Assembly (NCBI GenBank): GCA_029098225.1
Contig: JAQXNX010000024.1
Span: forward strand, 62,001-126,000
Length of the DNA: 64,000 bases
Reading direction: 5' to 3'
DNA from: Spirochaetales bacterium
Lineage (GTDB): Bacteria > Spirochaetota > Spirochaetia > Treponematales > Treponemataceae
The notes below the pieces were generated by a model. The model did not search any database. It was not told the origin of the DNA and saw only the letters and a program-made list of their open reading frames with translations. Shown here in pieces: positions 52,494 to 61,951 of the stretch. Position 1 is the first letter of the stretch; the number at the start of each line of letters is the position of its first letter. The position numbers were made by a program, and so were the translations under genes.

Positions 52494-52587
52494 GGTTCCG
52501 AATATAACATGATTCTTTTGCGGCGTATTATTTTTGAGGATAAGTGGTACTTTATTGTGACGGATGGCACAAAAAAGAACAATTCTA

Positions 52588-52615
52588 TTGACAGTAAAAG
52601 TTTGTGGGTTATAAT
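52588..52615 (+). promoter_or_regulatory. Consensus sigma-70 promoter of the MCP at 52660
   Basis: TTGACA (52588-52593), 16 bases, TATAAT (52610-52615). Both boxes are perfect. Unlike the receptor at 35998, no sigma-28 boxes are present. Confidence 0.75.
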
Positions 52616-52659
52616 TTAAATAACAATAAAATTTTACTTTTAAGGATGAGAGGAAAAAA

Positions 52660-54732
52660 ATGTCTCTTTTAAGACGTGCGCTTCTTATGATTGCCCTGCC
52701 GACAATCGTCTTATTTTGTATTATGACTGTTGTGACTTCACAACGTCTTAAGTTTTATGCAACACAGCAGATGAGAGATGGACTTGCATCTGCCAGTGAT
52801 GCCGCATCTGAATATGTTATGGGTGTTTTGCAGAAACCAAGGTTTTTGCTGGAAGCTTTGTGTGACGTTTTCTATGACGGAATGTATGACAACGAAGCCG
52901 AAAATCTTAGCATATTTACGAATCTTACCAATTCTTATGTAGAATCTACTGGTTTTTACGGCTTTATGAACGGTGTCTATTATGACGGCACCGGATGGGT
53001 TCCTGATGAAGGCTGGAATCCTGTTGAACGTCCCTGGTATACCGGAGCTGTTGCAGACCCGGAAAATTTTGTTTATTCAGACGTTTATATCGACGACATG
53101 ACCGGTGGTTCTGTTGTAAGTATTTCTAAACAGGTTTTTGATGTGAATAAAAAATCATTAGGTGTTGTTTCAATTGACTACCCTCTTGATTCTATTAAAA
53201 AAATACTTAAAGAAAGATGTAAGTATGATGACGAGAGAATGTTCATTCTTACTGAAACCGGAAATTTTGCAACACACGGAAAATATACTGCTGATGATAA
53301 TATAGCTACTATTGAAAACGGTGCTTATAAAGATGTTGCAGATAAATTTCTTTCTGGCAGCGACGAAATTTTCTCTGCCATAACGGATAATGTTCCTTTT
53401 TACTATAAATCTACTCCAATTCAAGGAACTCACTGGTACTTTGTATACGGAAGATCAGAAGCAGCTGTAAAATCTTTTGTTGATAAATCAGTTCAGATTA
53501 TTGTTCTGTCTTTTGTTGCATTGTTAACAGTCATGATTATTGTACTTTACGTTATTCTTCTTGGAATTGTACGACCTATTCGTCTTACTGCAAAGGCTTT
53601 GTCAGATATTTCATCTGGAGATGCAGATTTAACCCGTCGAATTAATGTTGTTCCACCTTCTAAAGAAATGCGAACTGTAGTAGACAGTTTTAACGAGTTT
53701 GCTAAAAAACTTCAGAATATGTTTGGTTCAATAAAGAATTCCAGTGCAAATCTTGATGTTGTTTCTGCAAAAATGAAAGATAGCGTTTCTTCTGTTTCTA
53801 ATTCTATGACAAGTATACGTTTAAGTATCGATAGTGTTCAGCAGCAGATGAAAAATCAGACTGAAGGTTTTGATGAAACTGCAAAGGTAATAAAAGAAGT
53901 TGCATCCAGCATTTCTAACGTAAATGAAATGATAGATACTCAGACAAACAGTATCCGCGATTCATCAACTTCTGTTACACAGCTTGTAAACAGTATTGAG
54001 CAGATTAGTGATTCTATGAGTAATATGGCAGAATCGTTCAGTCAACTTGATGATGAAGCTCGTAGTGGAATGGAAAAACAGAATAAGGTAAATGCAAGAA
54101 TTTCTCAGATAGAAACTCAGTCTCAGATGCTTCAGGAAGCTAATGCCGCTATTGCAGCTATTGCCAGTCAGACAAACCTTCTTGCTATGAATGCAGCAAT
54201 CGAAGCTGCTCATGCGGGCGAAGCAGGAAAAGGATTTGCGGTTGTTGCCGACGAAATCAGAAAGCTTTCTGAAACTTCTTCCGGTCAGTCAAAAACTATT
54301 GGTGAACAGCTTAAAAATATTAAAGATAGTATTGGAGAAATTGTTTCTGCTTCTCAGGATTCCAGTGCAGCGTTTTCCGGTGTTTCGGAACGTATTCAGG
54401 AAACAGATGCTCTGGTTCAGTCAGTACGGGAATCTCTTGCTAAACAGAATGAAGATTCTAGACATGTAATCAGTTCTCTGGAAGGTATGGATAAAAATGC
54501 CGAAGATGTTCGTAAGGCTTCCAGTCTTATGGCAGAAGGCAGTTCTCATGTTCTGGAAGAAATGTCCAGACTTCAGGATTCTGTGAATAATGTACGTACA
54601 AGTATGGAAGCAATGTCAGGAAATGCTCAGGATGTTGTTAAGTCTGGTATGATGCTTGATAAATGTGTAGAAGAGTTTGAAGTTAACGTAACTCAGCTTG
54701 GTTCTGATGTAAATAACTTTAAAACTACCTGA
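52660..54732 (+). CDS. Methyl-accepting chemotaxis protein (canonical)
   Basis: 690 residues. TM1 ~5-25, a dCache sensor (YYDGTGWVPDEGWNPVERPWY, SDVYIDDMTGGSVVSISKQVF), TM2 ~285-310, then HAMP (GIVRPIRLTAKALSDISSGDADLTRRI). The signalling tip is canonical: IAAIASQTNLLAMNAAIEAA, then HAGEAGKGFAVVADEIRKLSETS. No C-terminal CheR-binding pentapeptide is seen. It should feed the standard CheA motility pathway. AGAGGAAA precedes the ATG. Confidence 0.95.
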   Translation: MSLLRRALLMIALPTIVLFCIMTVVTSQRLKFYATQQMRDGLASASDAASEYVMGVLQKPRFLLEALCDVFYDGMYDNEAENLSIFTNLTNSYVESTGFYGFMNGVYYDGTGWVPDEGWNPVERPWYTGAVADPENFVYSDVYIDDMTGGSVVSISKQVFDVNKKSLGVVSIDYPLDSIKKILKERCKYDDERMFILTETGNFATHGKYTADDNIATIENGAYKDVADKFLSGSDEIFSAITDNVPFYYKSTPIQGTHWYFVYGRSEAAVKSFVDKSVQIIVLSFVALLTVMIIVLYVILLGIVRPIRLTAKALSDISSGDADLTRRINVVPPSKEMRTVVDSFNEFAKKLQNMFGSIKNSSANLDVVSAKMKDSVSSVSNSMTSIRLSIDSVQQQMKNQTEGFDETAKVIKEVASSISNVNEMIDTQTNSIRDSSTSVTQLVNSIEQISDSMSNMAESFSQLDDEARSGMEKQNKVNARISQIETQSQMLQEANAAIAAIASQTNLLAMNAAIEAAHAGEAGKGFAVVADEIRKLSETSSGQSKTIGEQLKNIKDSIGEIVSASQDSSAAFSGVSERIQETDALVQSVRESLAKQNEDSRHVISSLEGMDKNAEDVRKASSLMAEGSSHVLEEMSRLQDSVNNVRTSMEAMSGNAQDVVKSGMMLDKCVEEFEVNVTQLGSDVNNFKTT

Positions 54733-54778
54733 GAGTGATATTCCCAACTTTCTAAAAATATGTTATTCTTCTCAAAAG

Positions 54779-54848
54779 TTTTCTGCGCAAACTGAATCTG
54801 CGCAGAAAAAGCTGAGTCAAGGTTTTAAGCGTAAGCGTACCTTGACTC
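54779..54848 (+). terminator. Two strong hairpins after the MCP
   Basis: TTTTCTGCGCA (54779-54789) with TGCGCAGAAAA (54799-54809), 11 bp; and GAGTCAAGGT (54814-54823) with ACCTTGACTC (54839-54848), 10 bp. A diverged copy of the second element's left arm and loop (GTCAAGG-TTTAAGC) recurs near 54889. No T run; likely 3'-end stabilisers or REP-like. Confidence 0.6.
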
Positions 54849-54949
54849 GACGTATTTAGAGGTTATTACAAATCCTAAAAACGGCGAAGTCAAGGCTTTA
54901 AGCAAAGCGTGCTTTGGACACTCTTATTCAATTTTATAAGGACAATACA

Positions 54950-57178
54950 ATGAAACTCTGGGAAACTGGTGCAATTTACGAAAACGGAAAAATTACTGCT
55001 GCAGCTGGTGCAAATGCTGATGGTGCAAAAAAAACTATCGCTTATTCAATTTTACAGAAACACAACACAAGCGGAGACGAGAGCAAGCTTAAAATCAAGT
55101 TTGACAAAATCACTTCACACGATATTACTTATGTTGGAATTATCCAGACTGCTCGTGCGAGCGGACTTGAAAAGTTCCCAATCCCTTATGTTTTGACAAA
55201 CTGCCACAACTCACTTTGTGCTGTTGGCGGTACTATTAATGATGACGACCACATGTTCGGTTTGACTTGTGCTCAGAAATACGGCGGAGTTTATGTTCCT
55301 CCACACCAGGCTGTTATTCACCAGTATGCACGCGAAATGCTGGCTGAATGTGGTGCCATGATTCTTGGTTCAGACAGCCATACACGCTACGGTGCTCTTG
55401 GTACTATGGCAATTGGTGAGGGCGGTGGAGAACTTGCTAAGCAGCTCCTGGGAAAAACTTACGATGTAAACTATCCTGGAGTTGTAGCAATTTATCTGAC
55501 TGGAGCTCCTGTTCCAGGTGTTGGACCTCAGGATGTTGCCCTTGCAATTATTAAAGAAGTTTTTGCAAGCGGCTTTGTAAAGAATAAGGTTATGGAATTC
55601 ATTGGTCCTGGCGTTGCAAATCTTTCTGCAGATTTCCGTATCGGTGTTGATGTAATGACTACAGAAACAACCTGTCTTTCTTCTATCTGGGAAACAGACG
55701 GCAAGGTTGAAGAGTGGTATGCAATTCACGGCCGCGTGGGAGCTTATAAGGAACTCAAGCCTGCTGATGGTGCATATTATGACGCTGCAATCGAAATTGA
55801 TTTGAGCGAAATCCGCCCTATGATTGCTATGCCATTCCACCCAAGCTGCGCTTATACAATTGAAGAAGTTAATAAAAACCTTGATGATGTTTTGACTGAT
55901 GCAGAAAAGCGTGCAAAGGTAAGCTTTGGTGATAAGGTTGATTTTAATCTCCACAACAAGATTATTGACGGCAAGCTTTATGTAGACCAGGGAATTATCG
56001 CTGGTTGTGCCGGTGGTGGATTCGAAAACATCTGTGCCGCTGCTGATATTCTTAAGGGCAAGGACTCAGGAAACGGCAAGTTTGTACTTTCTGTATATCC
56101 TGCATCTATGCCTGTTTACATGGAACTTATGAAGAACGGTGCCTTTGGTGCTTTGATTGATGCCGGTGCTGTAGTTAAGACTGCCTTTTGTGGTCCATGT
56201 TTTGGTGCGGGTGATACTCCTGCAAACGGTGCCTTCTCAATCCGCCATTCTACAAGAAACTTCCCTAACCGCGAAGGTTCTAAGATTCAGAATGGACAGC
56301 TTTCTTCAGTTGCCCTTATGGATGCCCGCTCAATTGCCGCAACTGCTGCAAACAAGGGCTTCCTTACAGCCGCTACAGAATTTGATACAGAGTTCAGCGG
56401 AAAGAAATATTTCTTTGATAAGGCAATTTATGAAAAACGCGTATACGATTCAAAGGGTGTAGCTCATCCTGAAGTTGAAATTCAGTTTGGTCCAAATATC
56501 AAAGACTGGCCAAGCATGAAGCCACTTTCAGATGACCTTCTCATTAAGATTGTATCTGAGATTCACGACCCTGTAACAACAACTGATGAATTGATCCCTT
56601 CTGGAGAAACTTCATCATTCCGTTCAAATCCACTTGGATTGGCTGAGTTCACATTGAGCCGCCGCGACCCTGCTTACGTAGGTCGTGCAAAGGCTGTTCG
56701 TGATGGAGCAGAGGAAGTTAAGGCAGAGGTAAAGACTGCAGCCGCAGCTCTCGAAAAGTTCTCTGCAGGATTTGGTGCTCGTGCCGAAGCAGCTGGACTC
56801 GGCTCATCAATCTTTGCAGTAAAACCGGGTGACGGTTCTGCCCGCGAACAGGCTGCAAGCTGCCAGAAGGTACTTGGCGGCTGGGCAAATATTGCAAATG
56901 AATATGCTACAAAACGTTACCGCTCTAACCTCATCAACTGGGGTATGCTTCCCTTCCTTTATAAGGACGGAGACAAGAATCTTCCATTTGCAAACGGCGA
57001 CTATGTATTTATTCCGGATGTAAAGAAGATGGTTCAGGAAAAATTGCCATCTTGCAAAGCATATGCAGTAAAGGCAGACGGAACTGTAAACGAGTTCGAA
57101 CTCAGTACTGGCGACCTCACAGACGACGAGCGCAAAATCATCCTTGCGGGATGTTTGATAAATTTCTATAGACAGTAG
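54950..57178 (+). CDS. Aconitase-family hydratase
   Basis: 742 residues from ATG 54950 (TAAGGAC upstream). The aconitase fold is evident: [33 protein letters not shown], the cluster-binding CGPCFGAGD, and [15 protein letters not shown]; the swivel domain follows. The first cluster Cys lies in [12 protein letters not shown], where true aconitases have GSCTN. Size and this change recall the YbhJ-like hydratase group rather than AcnA/AcnB. So citrate isomerisation is not certain. Codons are richer in C-ending forms than neighbours, as for a highly expressed gene. No other TCA-cycle gene is near. Confidence 0.82.
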   Translation: MKLWETGAIYENGKITAAAGANADGAKKTIAYSILQKHNTSGDESKLKIKFDKITSHDITYVGIIQTARASGLEKFPIPYVLTNCHNSLCAVGGTINDDDHMFGLTCAQKYGGVYVPPHQAVIHQYAREMLAECGAMILGSDSHTRYGALGTMAIGEGGGELAKQLLGKTYDVNYPGVVAIYLTGAPVPGVGPQDVALAIIKEVFASGFVKNKVMEFIGPGVANLSADFRIGVDVMTTETTCLSSIWETDGKVEEWYAIHGRVGAYKELKPADGAYYDAAIEIDLSEIRPMIAMPFHPSCAYTIEEVNKNLDDVLTDAEKRAKVSFGDKVDFNLHNKIIDGKLYVDQGIIAGCAGGGFENICAAADILKGKDSGNGKFVLSVYPASMPVYMELMKNGAFGALIDAGAVVKTAFCGPCFGAGDTPANGAFSIRHSTRNFPNREGSKIQNGQLSSVALMDARSIAATAANKGFLTAATEFDTEFSGKKYFFDKAIYEKRVYDSKGVAHPEVEIQFGPNIKDWPSMKPLSDDLLIKIVSEIHDPVTTTDELIPSGETSSFRSNPLGLAEFTLSRRDPAYVGRAKAVRDGAEEVKAEVKTAAAALEKFSAGFGARAEAAGLGSSIFAVKPGDGSAREQAASCQKVLGGWANIANEYATKRYRSNLINWGMLPFLYKDGDKNLPFANGDYVFIPDVKKMVQEKLPSCKAYAVKADGTVNEFELSTGDLTDDERKIILAGCLINFYRQ

Positions 57179-57179
57179 A

Positions 57180-57208
57180 TTGACTAACTCAATCCTTTCT
57201 ATTATTAT
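57180..57208 (+). promoter_or_regulatory. secG promoter
   Basis: TTGACT (57180-57185), 17 bases, TATTAT (57203-57208). The leader then holds a hairpin CTTCCGC-AAA-GGCGGAG (57225-57241) and the SD AGGAG. Confidence 0.6.
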
Positions 57209-57228
57209 ATTTAAACTTATTTTTTCTT

Positions 57229-57261
57229 CCGCAAAGGCGGAGTTTGAAGTTTTTATAGGAG
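57229..57261 (+). repeat. Possible leader hairpin-SD repeat, copy 8
   Basis: CCGC-AAAG-GCGG followed by TTTTTATAGGAG, in the same order and near the spacing of copy 7. Similarity is limited to the stem and SD, so this may be convergence. Confidence 0.35.
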
Positions 57262-57271
57262 AAATTAAAAA

Positions 57272-57685
57272 ATGAATACAATTGGTGTAGTTCTTTTAGT
57301 TGCATTTATTATAGTTTGTGTTCTTCTTATTCTTTTGGTATTAGTTCAGGATGATGGAGAAAATGGAATGGGAGGCCTTCTTGGAGGTCGCAGTACAGCT
57401 GCATTCGGTTCTCATTCTGCCAGTGTTCTCACAAAAACTACATTTGTTCTTGTTGTTTTATTTTTCCTTCTTGCTGTTGGACTTGCTCTTGTAAATAGAA
57501 ATCCAAAATTGGAAAAGGATCTCGTTCCACAGACTGTTGAAGCGACAGAAGATGCTGTTTCAGAAGAAGATAACTCTTCAAGCTGGTGGGCAGAATCAAA
57601 TGAAGAAGCTGTAGAAGAATCAGAAACTGAAGAAGCTGCTGAAGAAGATGAAGAAACTTCAGAAGATGATTCTGATACATTGTAA
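57272..57685 (+). CDS. secG: Preprotein translocase subunit SecG
   Basis: 137 residues: two membrane helices (VVLLVAFIIVCVLLILLVLV and TKTTFVLVVLFFLLAVGLALVN) joined by the conserved GMGGLLGGRSTAAFGS loop. The C-terminal ~55 residues are a long acidic tail (Glu/Asp/Ser/Ala), as in other spirochaetes and some Bacteroidetes, absent from E. coli SecG. It assists the SecYEG channel. Confidence 0.93.
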   Translation: MNTIGVVLLVAFIIVCVLLILLVLVQDDGENGMGGLLGGRSTAAFGSHSASVLTKTTFVLVVLFFLLAVGLALVNRNPKLEKDLVPQTVEATEDAVSEEDNSSSWWAESNEEAVEESETEEAAEEDEETSEDDSDTL

Positions 57686-57760
57686 TTATTTTTAATTAAA
57701 CACTAACAAATATTTTTTAAAACTTTTGGAGAGAAGTTTTGTAAAATAGGGCAGGCGCAT

Positions 57761-58228
57761 ATGCTTAGTTCGTTTCTTTTTCCTGATTCTATAAAAGTTG
57801 GACTTGAAAGTTCAGAAAAAGAAGAATGTTTTGCAGAACTTCTCGAACTTTTTATTCCTACTAATCCATCCTTAAACAGATCAGAAGCATTAGATGCTTT
57901 GTTAAAACGCGAAGAAAAATTGAGTACGGCTGTATTTCCTTATGTGGCTGTTCCGCATGCTGTCTGTAAATCAATTTCAAAAACAACAGTGGTAATTGGA
58001 ATTTCCAGAAAGCCAATTGAATTTGATTCAATAGAGCCCGATAATTCAAAAACTGTTCCGGTAAATTTAATATTTGAAATTCTCTTTCAGGAAAACGATA
58101 CTCAGTCACGTTTAAATGCATTGCGAGATATATTGTCATTAGTAAGTAATCAGGAATTTTTAAAAGAAGTTCTTGCTGCAAAGACTTCGCAGCAGGTTTA
58201 TGATATAATTGTTTCTTACGAATTATAG
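57761..58228 (+). CDS. PTS EIIA (PtsN-like) protein
   Basis: 155 residues. The mannitol/fructose-type EIIA fold is seen: FAELLELF, ALDALLKREEKLSTAVFPYVAVPHAVCK with the phospho-His in PHA, then IGISRKPIEFDS, VNLIFEIL and DTQSRLNALRDILSLV. It is the regulatory EIIA-Ntr class rather than a sugar carrier, since no EIIB/EIIC is near. It starts the V-ATPase gene string 10 bp before its first subunit, hinting that energy supply and PTS state are linked. Confidence 0.83.
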   Translation: MLSSFLFPDSIKVGLESSEKEECFAELLELFIPTNPSLNRSEALDALLKREEKLSTAVFPYVAVPHAVCKSISKTTVVIGISRKPIEFDSIEPDNSKTVPVNLIFEILFQENDTQSRLNALRDILSLVSNQEFLKEVLAAKTSQQVYDIIVSYEL

Positions 58229-58237
58229 GGAGGTTTT

Positions 58238-58555
58238 ATGGCAGAAACTAATGTTGAACTTGATACAATTAAACATCTTCTGGATATAGAAAAAGAAGCG
58301 GCAGCCCTTATAGACGAAGCAAAAATAGAAGCTGATAAGCGTATTCTTCATGCTAAAAGTGAGTATAATGAAAAATACAAGGCAGAATATGATTCTCTTA
58401 CAAAAAAAATGGAAGCAGAGTATAATCAGACTTGTGAGAAAATAAATAAAAAATATAATGATGAACTTGAGAATTTTAAAAAATCTCTGGAAGAAAAAGA
58501 ACTGAATATTCAGGATTTTAATAAAACTCTTGAATTATCTTTTTTTGAGAATTAG
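58238..58555 (+). CDS. V-type ATPase peripheral stalk subunit (G/H-like)
   Basis: 105 residues, almost entirely a charged coiled coil (IEKEAAALIDEAKIEADKRI, AEYNQTCEKINKKYNDEL). It takes the place of NtpF/AhaH, the partner of subunit E in the peripheral stalk. AGGGAGG is directly upstream. First subunit gene of the operon. Confidence 0.78.
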   Translation: MAETNVELDTIKHLLDIEKEAAALIDEAKIEADKRILHAKSEYNEKYKAEYDSLTKKMEAEYNQTCEKINKKYNDELENFKKSLEEKELNIQDFNKTLELSFFEN

Positions 58556-58570
58556 AAGGATTTATATTAA

Positions 58571-59584
58571 ATGGATAAAAATGGAGCTGGTTCATTCATT
58601 TATGCAAAAGCAAGTGGAATTCTTGGAAAATCTTTTATAGGGAATAAAGCGCAGATTTTATTTGAGCAGAAGTCTCTGGAAGATTTTTGGAATCTGCTTT
58701 TTAAAACACCGGTTCCTCTTGTGCCCGAAGTACTGCTTGCGCAGCAGATAGAAAAAACTGCCTTTACAAGATTTCTTGATCAGTATAAATATTTTATAAG
58801 TCTTTACGATAATCCATCTTCTGTATTAATTGATCAGCTCTACGTTTATGAAATTGAAAATTTAAAAGAGGCTGCAGATAGTCTTTGTAACGGACAGACT
58901 GTTCCGCCGGTTTTTGTAGATCTTGGTAAGCTTTCTAAATTAAATTTAACAGCCTGGCCGGATATTGCGAAAATAACTGCAAATTCAGATTTTTCCTGGT
59001 ACAATCATGTTCCAGAAATTCACGAACAGCAGCAGATGGATTTTCGACTTGATCTACAGTTAATCAGGCATTTATGGAAATCTGTAAATTCAGAAAAAGG
59101 CGAAGATAGAGATGTTCTTCTTGAAATGTATAAAGAAGAATATATTATAAAAAATATAGTCTGGGCATTAAGATTAAAAATTTACTATAAAATGTCTAAA
59201 GATGATATAATAAGGAATCTGCTTTATGTTACAGATTCACAGAATCTTCAGGATCCGATTGCTTCTATGGCAATTAAAATTCTTGATTATCCTTTGGATA
59301 ATTATGAAGTATGGCAGAACTGGAAATTCAGTGAGCTTGTAAATCCAAATGTGGAGGGCGGACTCTGGCAGATAGATCCTTCATGGATAGAACAGCTGAA
59401 CAGAACAAAACTTAATAAAATGGCACTGAGAATTTTTCATCAGTATCCTATGTCGGTTTGTGCGCTTATCGGCTGGTATAAAATTAAGAAATATGAATTA
59501 CATTGCATTAAGACTGCAGTGGAATCTCTCAGATTAAATATTAATCCTTCAGAAGCTATGGCTGCTGCTGGAATTTTGGAGTAG
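58571..59584 (+). CDS. atpC: V-type ATPase subunit C
   Basis: 337 residues, mainly helical, of the V0D/AC39 family (NtpC), which couples the membrane ring to the central stalk. Recognisable are the N-terminal FIYAKASGILGKSFIGN and the repeated three-fold helical pattern. Assigned by length, composition and position between the stalk subunit and subunit I. Confidence 0.82.
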   Translation: MDKNGAGSFIYAKASGILGKSFIGNKAQILFEQKSLEDFWNLLFKTPVPLVPEVLLAQQIEKTAFTRFLDQYKYFISLYDNPSSVLIDQLYVYEIENLKEAADSLCNGQTVPPVFVDLGKLSKLNLTAWPDIAKITANSDFSWYNHVPEIHEQQQMDFRLDLQLIRHLWKSVNSEKGEDRDVLLEMYKEEYIIKNIVWALRLKIYYKMSKDDIIRNLLYVTDSQNLQDPIASMAIKILDYPLDNYEVWQNWKFSELVNPNVEGGLWQIDPSWIEQLNRTKLNKMALRIFHQYPMSVCALIGWYKIKKYELHCIKTAVESLRLNINPSEAMAAAGILE

Positions 59585-59594
59585 GGAGGAAAGA

Positions 59595-61601
59595 ATGGCA
59601 AGGACAACTCAAATGAAGCTTCTGGAACTTGTAGTTCTAAAAAATGATGTTGAGAATGTTATTGAATATATAGGTAAAAAACAGAATTTTCAGTTTCAGC
59701 TTAAGAAAAAAAATACAGATTCTGAATCTTATGAAATTCTTAATGTTGATAATCAGATGTTTACAGAATTAACCCATGCTGCAGATGATTTAGGAATTGA
59801 ATATTCTGATATTCAGTCAGAAGCTGCAGTTGCTTTATTACATCGTCCTACAGAAAAGGACCGTGATGATGCGGCAAATGTTATTAACAATTATAGAAAT
59901 CTTCAGAAAGAAATTACCACTGCCAAAGAAGAAAATTTAAAAGTTTCTGATGCTTATAAAGAAGCTCAGGCTTTTTCTAATCTTCAGGTTTCTTATTCAG
60001 AGCTTGAACATCTTTCTTTTCTTTCATTGAAAATCGGAAAAATTGCTGCAGACAAATATGAAGATTTTAAAGATTCTCTTGAAGGCAATGCAGTCGTAAT
60101 TCCTCTTGGAAGTGATAAAAGTCATATCCTGGTTGCTTCCTCTAAAAAAGGTCGATTTGCTATGGAAACACAATTAAATGCTTTTAATTTTGTTCCACTG
60201 GAAATTCCTTCAGATTTTAAAGGTGTTCCTCAGAATGTTCTTGAAGGATTAAAATCTCAGAAAAATTTATCAGATAAAACCTTAAGCGAACTTGAAGAAC
60301 AGAAAAAGAATTTTGCAGAAACTCATTCTGCCATGTTTAAAAATCTTATAGGTTGTTTTTCTGTAGCAGTTCAGATAGAAGATGTAAAAAAATCTCTTGA
60401 ATCTACAGATCTTGTTTATAGAATTACAGGCTGGACTCCGGCAACAGAATCTGAGTCATATATGAAAGAGCTTGATGAACTTACAGAAGGCAGAATAGCA
60501 ATTAGAATTTATGAACCTTACGAAGTTCCAAGCGTAATATCTGGTAAAGAAGATGTTCCTGTAAAACTTACACACGGAAAATTTGTTAAGAGCTTTGAAA
60601 GAATGATTTTTTCTTATGGCTCTCCGATTTATGGAACAATTGATCCAAGTCCGTTTGTTGCAGTTTTCTTTACAATTCTTTTTGGAATTATGTTCGGAGA
60701 CTGCGGTCAGGGATTATTCTTTATTTTGTTTGGAATTTTAATGGCTAAAAATATTATTAAGGTTGGCGGCTGGAATAAGTTTGCCCCAATTTTTATGGCT
60801 ATTGGTATTTCAAGTTCAATAATGGGAGTTTTGACAGGAGAATTCTTTGGAACAGAAACTCTCCTTGAGCCTTTTTCTTTGTGGGTAACAGGCTTGTTCG
60901 GGCATCCGCGTGCACAAATTCTTCATCTGATGCCTTCTGATGATCCAAAATCAATTCTGGTAATGTTTGGCGTCTTTGGCGTAGCGGTTGCAATCGGTTT
61001 TGTAATTAATACCTGCGGTCTTTTACTGAATATAATTAATAATTTAATAAGAAAAAAATATAGCGAAGCTTTATTTGGCAAGAACGGATTAGCTGGTGCG
61101 GTTTTCTTCTGGTATGTTATTGCAACAGTTTTAAGAGTTGTGCTTACAAATCACAAGCTTGCAGCTTATGATTTAATTATAATTTTTGTTTCACTGTTTT
61201 TTGCTGCTTTTGCACAGCCGTTTGAACGGGCAATGGAAGGAAAAAAGCCGCTTTTGGAAAATGGCTTTGGAACATATTTGATTTCCAGTGTTGTAGAAAT
61301 TATAGAAGTTATTTCTGGTTATCTTTCTAATACAATAAGCTTTGTTCGTGTAGGTGCTTTTGCACTTTCTCATGCTGTATTAAACTTTACGATTCTTACA
61401 CTTACAAAAATGTGTGGAGGAATTCCTTCTGTTTTTGGAATTGTAGTTCTTGTGCTTGGTAATGCACTTATTATTGTTCTGGAAGGAATGATTGTTGCAA
61501 TTCAGGTAATCAGATTGCAGTATTATGAATTTTTCAGCAAATTCTTTCACGAAACTGGTACGGAATTTAAGCCGTTTAAGTTTAGTGTTGAAAATATATA
61601 A
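59595..61601 (+). CDS. atpI: V-type ATPase subunit I
   Basis: 668 residues. The N-terminal ~340 form the cytoplasmic arm with coiled coils; the C-terminal part has seven or eight membrane helices (DPSPFVAVFFTILFGIMFGDCGQG motif in two parts, then LSHAVLNFTILTLTK). The essential Arg lies in a SFVRVGAFALSHA helix that faces the K ring. It forms the ion half-channels. GGGAGG upstream. Confidence 0.95.
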   Translation: MARTTQMKLLELVVLKNDVENVIEYIGKKQNFQFQLKKKNTDSESYEILNVDNQMFTELTHAADDLGIEYSDIQSEAAVALLHRPTEKDRDDAANVINNYRNLQKEITTAKEENLKVSDAYKEAQAFSNLQVSYSELEHLSFLSLKIGKIAADKYEDFKDSLEGNAVVIPLGSDKSHILVASSKKGRFAMETQLNAFNFVPLEIPSDFKGVPQNVLEGLKSQKNLSDKTLSELEEQKKNFAETHSAMFKNLIGCFSVAVQIEDVKKSLESTDLVYRITGWTPATESESYMKELDELTEGRIAIRIYEPYEVPSVISGKEDVPVKLTHGKFVKSFERMIFSYGSPIYGTIDPSPFVAVFFTILFGIMFGDCGQGLFFILFGILMAKNIIKVGGWNKFAPIFMAIGISSSIMGVLTGEFFGTETLLEPFSLWVTGLFGHPRAQILHLMPSDDPKSILVMFGVFGVAVAIGFVINTCGLLLNIINNLIRKKYSEALFGKNGLAGAVFFWYVIATVLRVVLTNHKLAAYDLIIIFVSLFFAAFAQPFERAMEGKKPLLENGFGTYLISSVVEIIEVISGYLSNTISFVRVGAFALSHAVLNFTILTLTKMCGGIPSVFGIVVLVLGNALIIVLEGMIVAIQVIRLQYYEFFSKFFHETGTEFKPFKFSVENI

Positions 61602-61604
61602 GAT

Positions 61605-61631
61605 TTGACCACTTACGTGGAATTATAGGAG
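61605..61631 (+). repeat. Leader hairpin-SD repeat, copy 7 (compensatory variant)
   Basis: CCAC-TTAC-GTGG replaces CCGC-NNNN-GCGG, a paired change that keeps the stem. AATTAT and AGGAG follow, 6 bases before the atpK start at 61637. Confidence 0.6.
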
Positions 61632-61636
61632 TTTTT

Positions 61637-61930
61637 ATGAAAAAGAGATTTTTAAGCTTTTTAGGAATTTTATTTGCAGGCTCATCATTGTTTGCACAGT
61701 CTGCTGCTTCTGCTAGTGCTTCTAGCGGAGTTAAATATCTTGCTGCAGGAATTGCAGTCGGATTAGCTTGTATAGCTTCTGGTATGGCTGTAGGAAAAAT
61801 TGGTGCAGCAGCTATGGGTGCAATGAGCGAAAATCCAGAGCTTTCAGGAAAAGCATTGCCTTTCGTAGGTCTTGCCGAAGGTATTTGTCTTTGGGGAATG
61901 CTTGTTGCAGTATTAATTTTGTTCAGATAA
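61637..61930 (+). CDS. atpK: V-type ATPase ring subunit K (two-helix type)
   Basis: 97 residues: an N-terminal signal-like segment (FLSFLGILFAGSSLFAQS) and one helical hairpin (~30-55 and ~70-95). The ion-binding Glu is in LPFVGLAEGICLWGM. It is half the size of the four-helix NtpK of Enterococcus and is like the two-helix Thermus L subunit with its leader. Thus each ring protomer carries one Glu per two helices. Confidence 0.9.
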   Translation: MKKRFLSFLGILFAGSSLFAQSAASASASSGVKYLAAGIAVGLACIASGMAVGKIGAAAMGAMSENPELSGKALPFVGLAEGICLWGMLVAVLILFR

Positions 61931-61951
61931 GAAAAAAATTATTGCACTAAA

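Noticed and set aside
55370-55954. 194-codon open frame on the minus strand
   Set aside because: Lies wholly inside the aconitase-family gene, with no SD or coding character; an antisense shadow.
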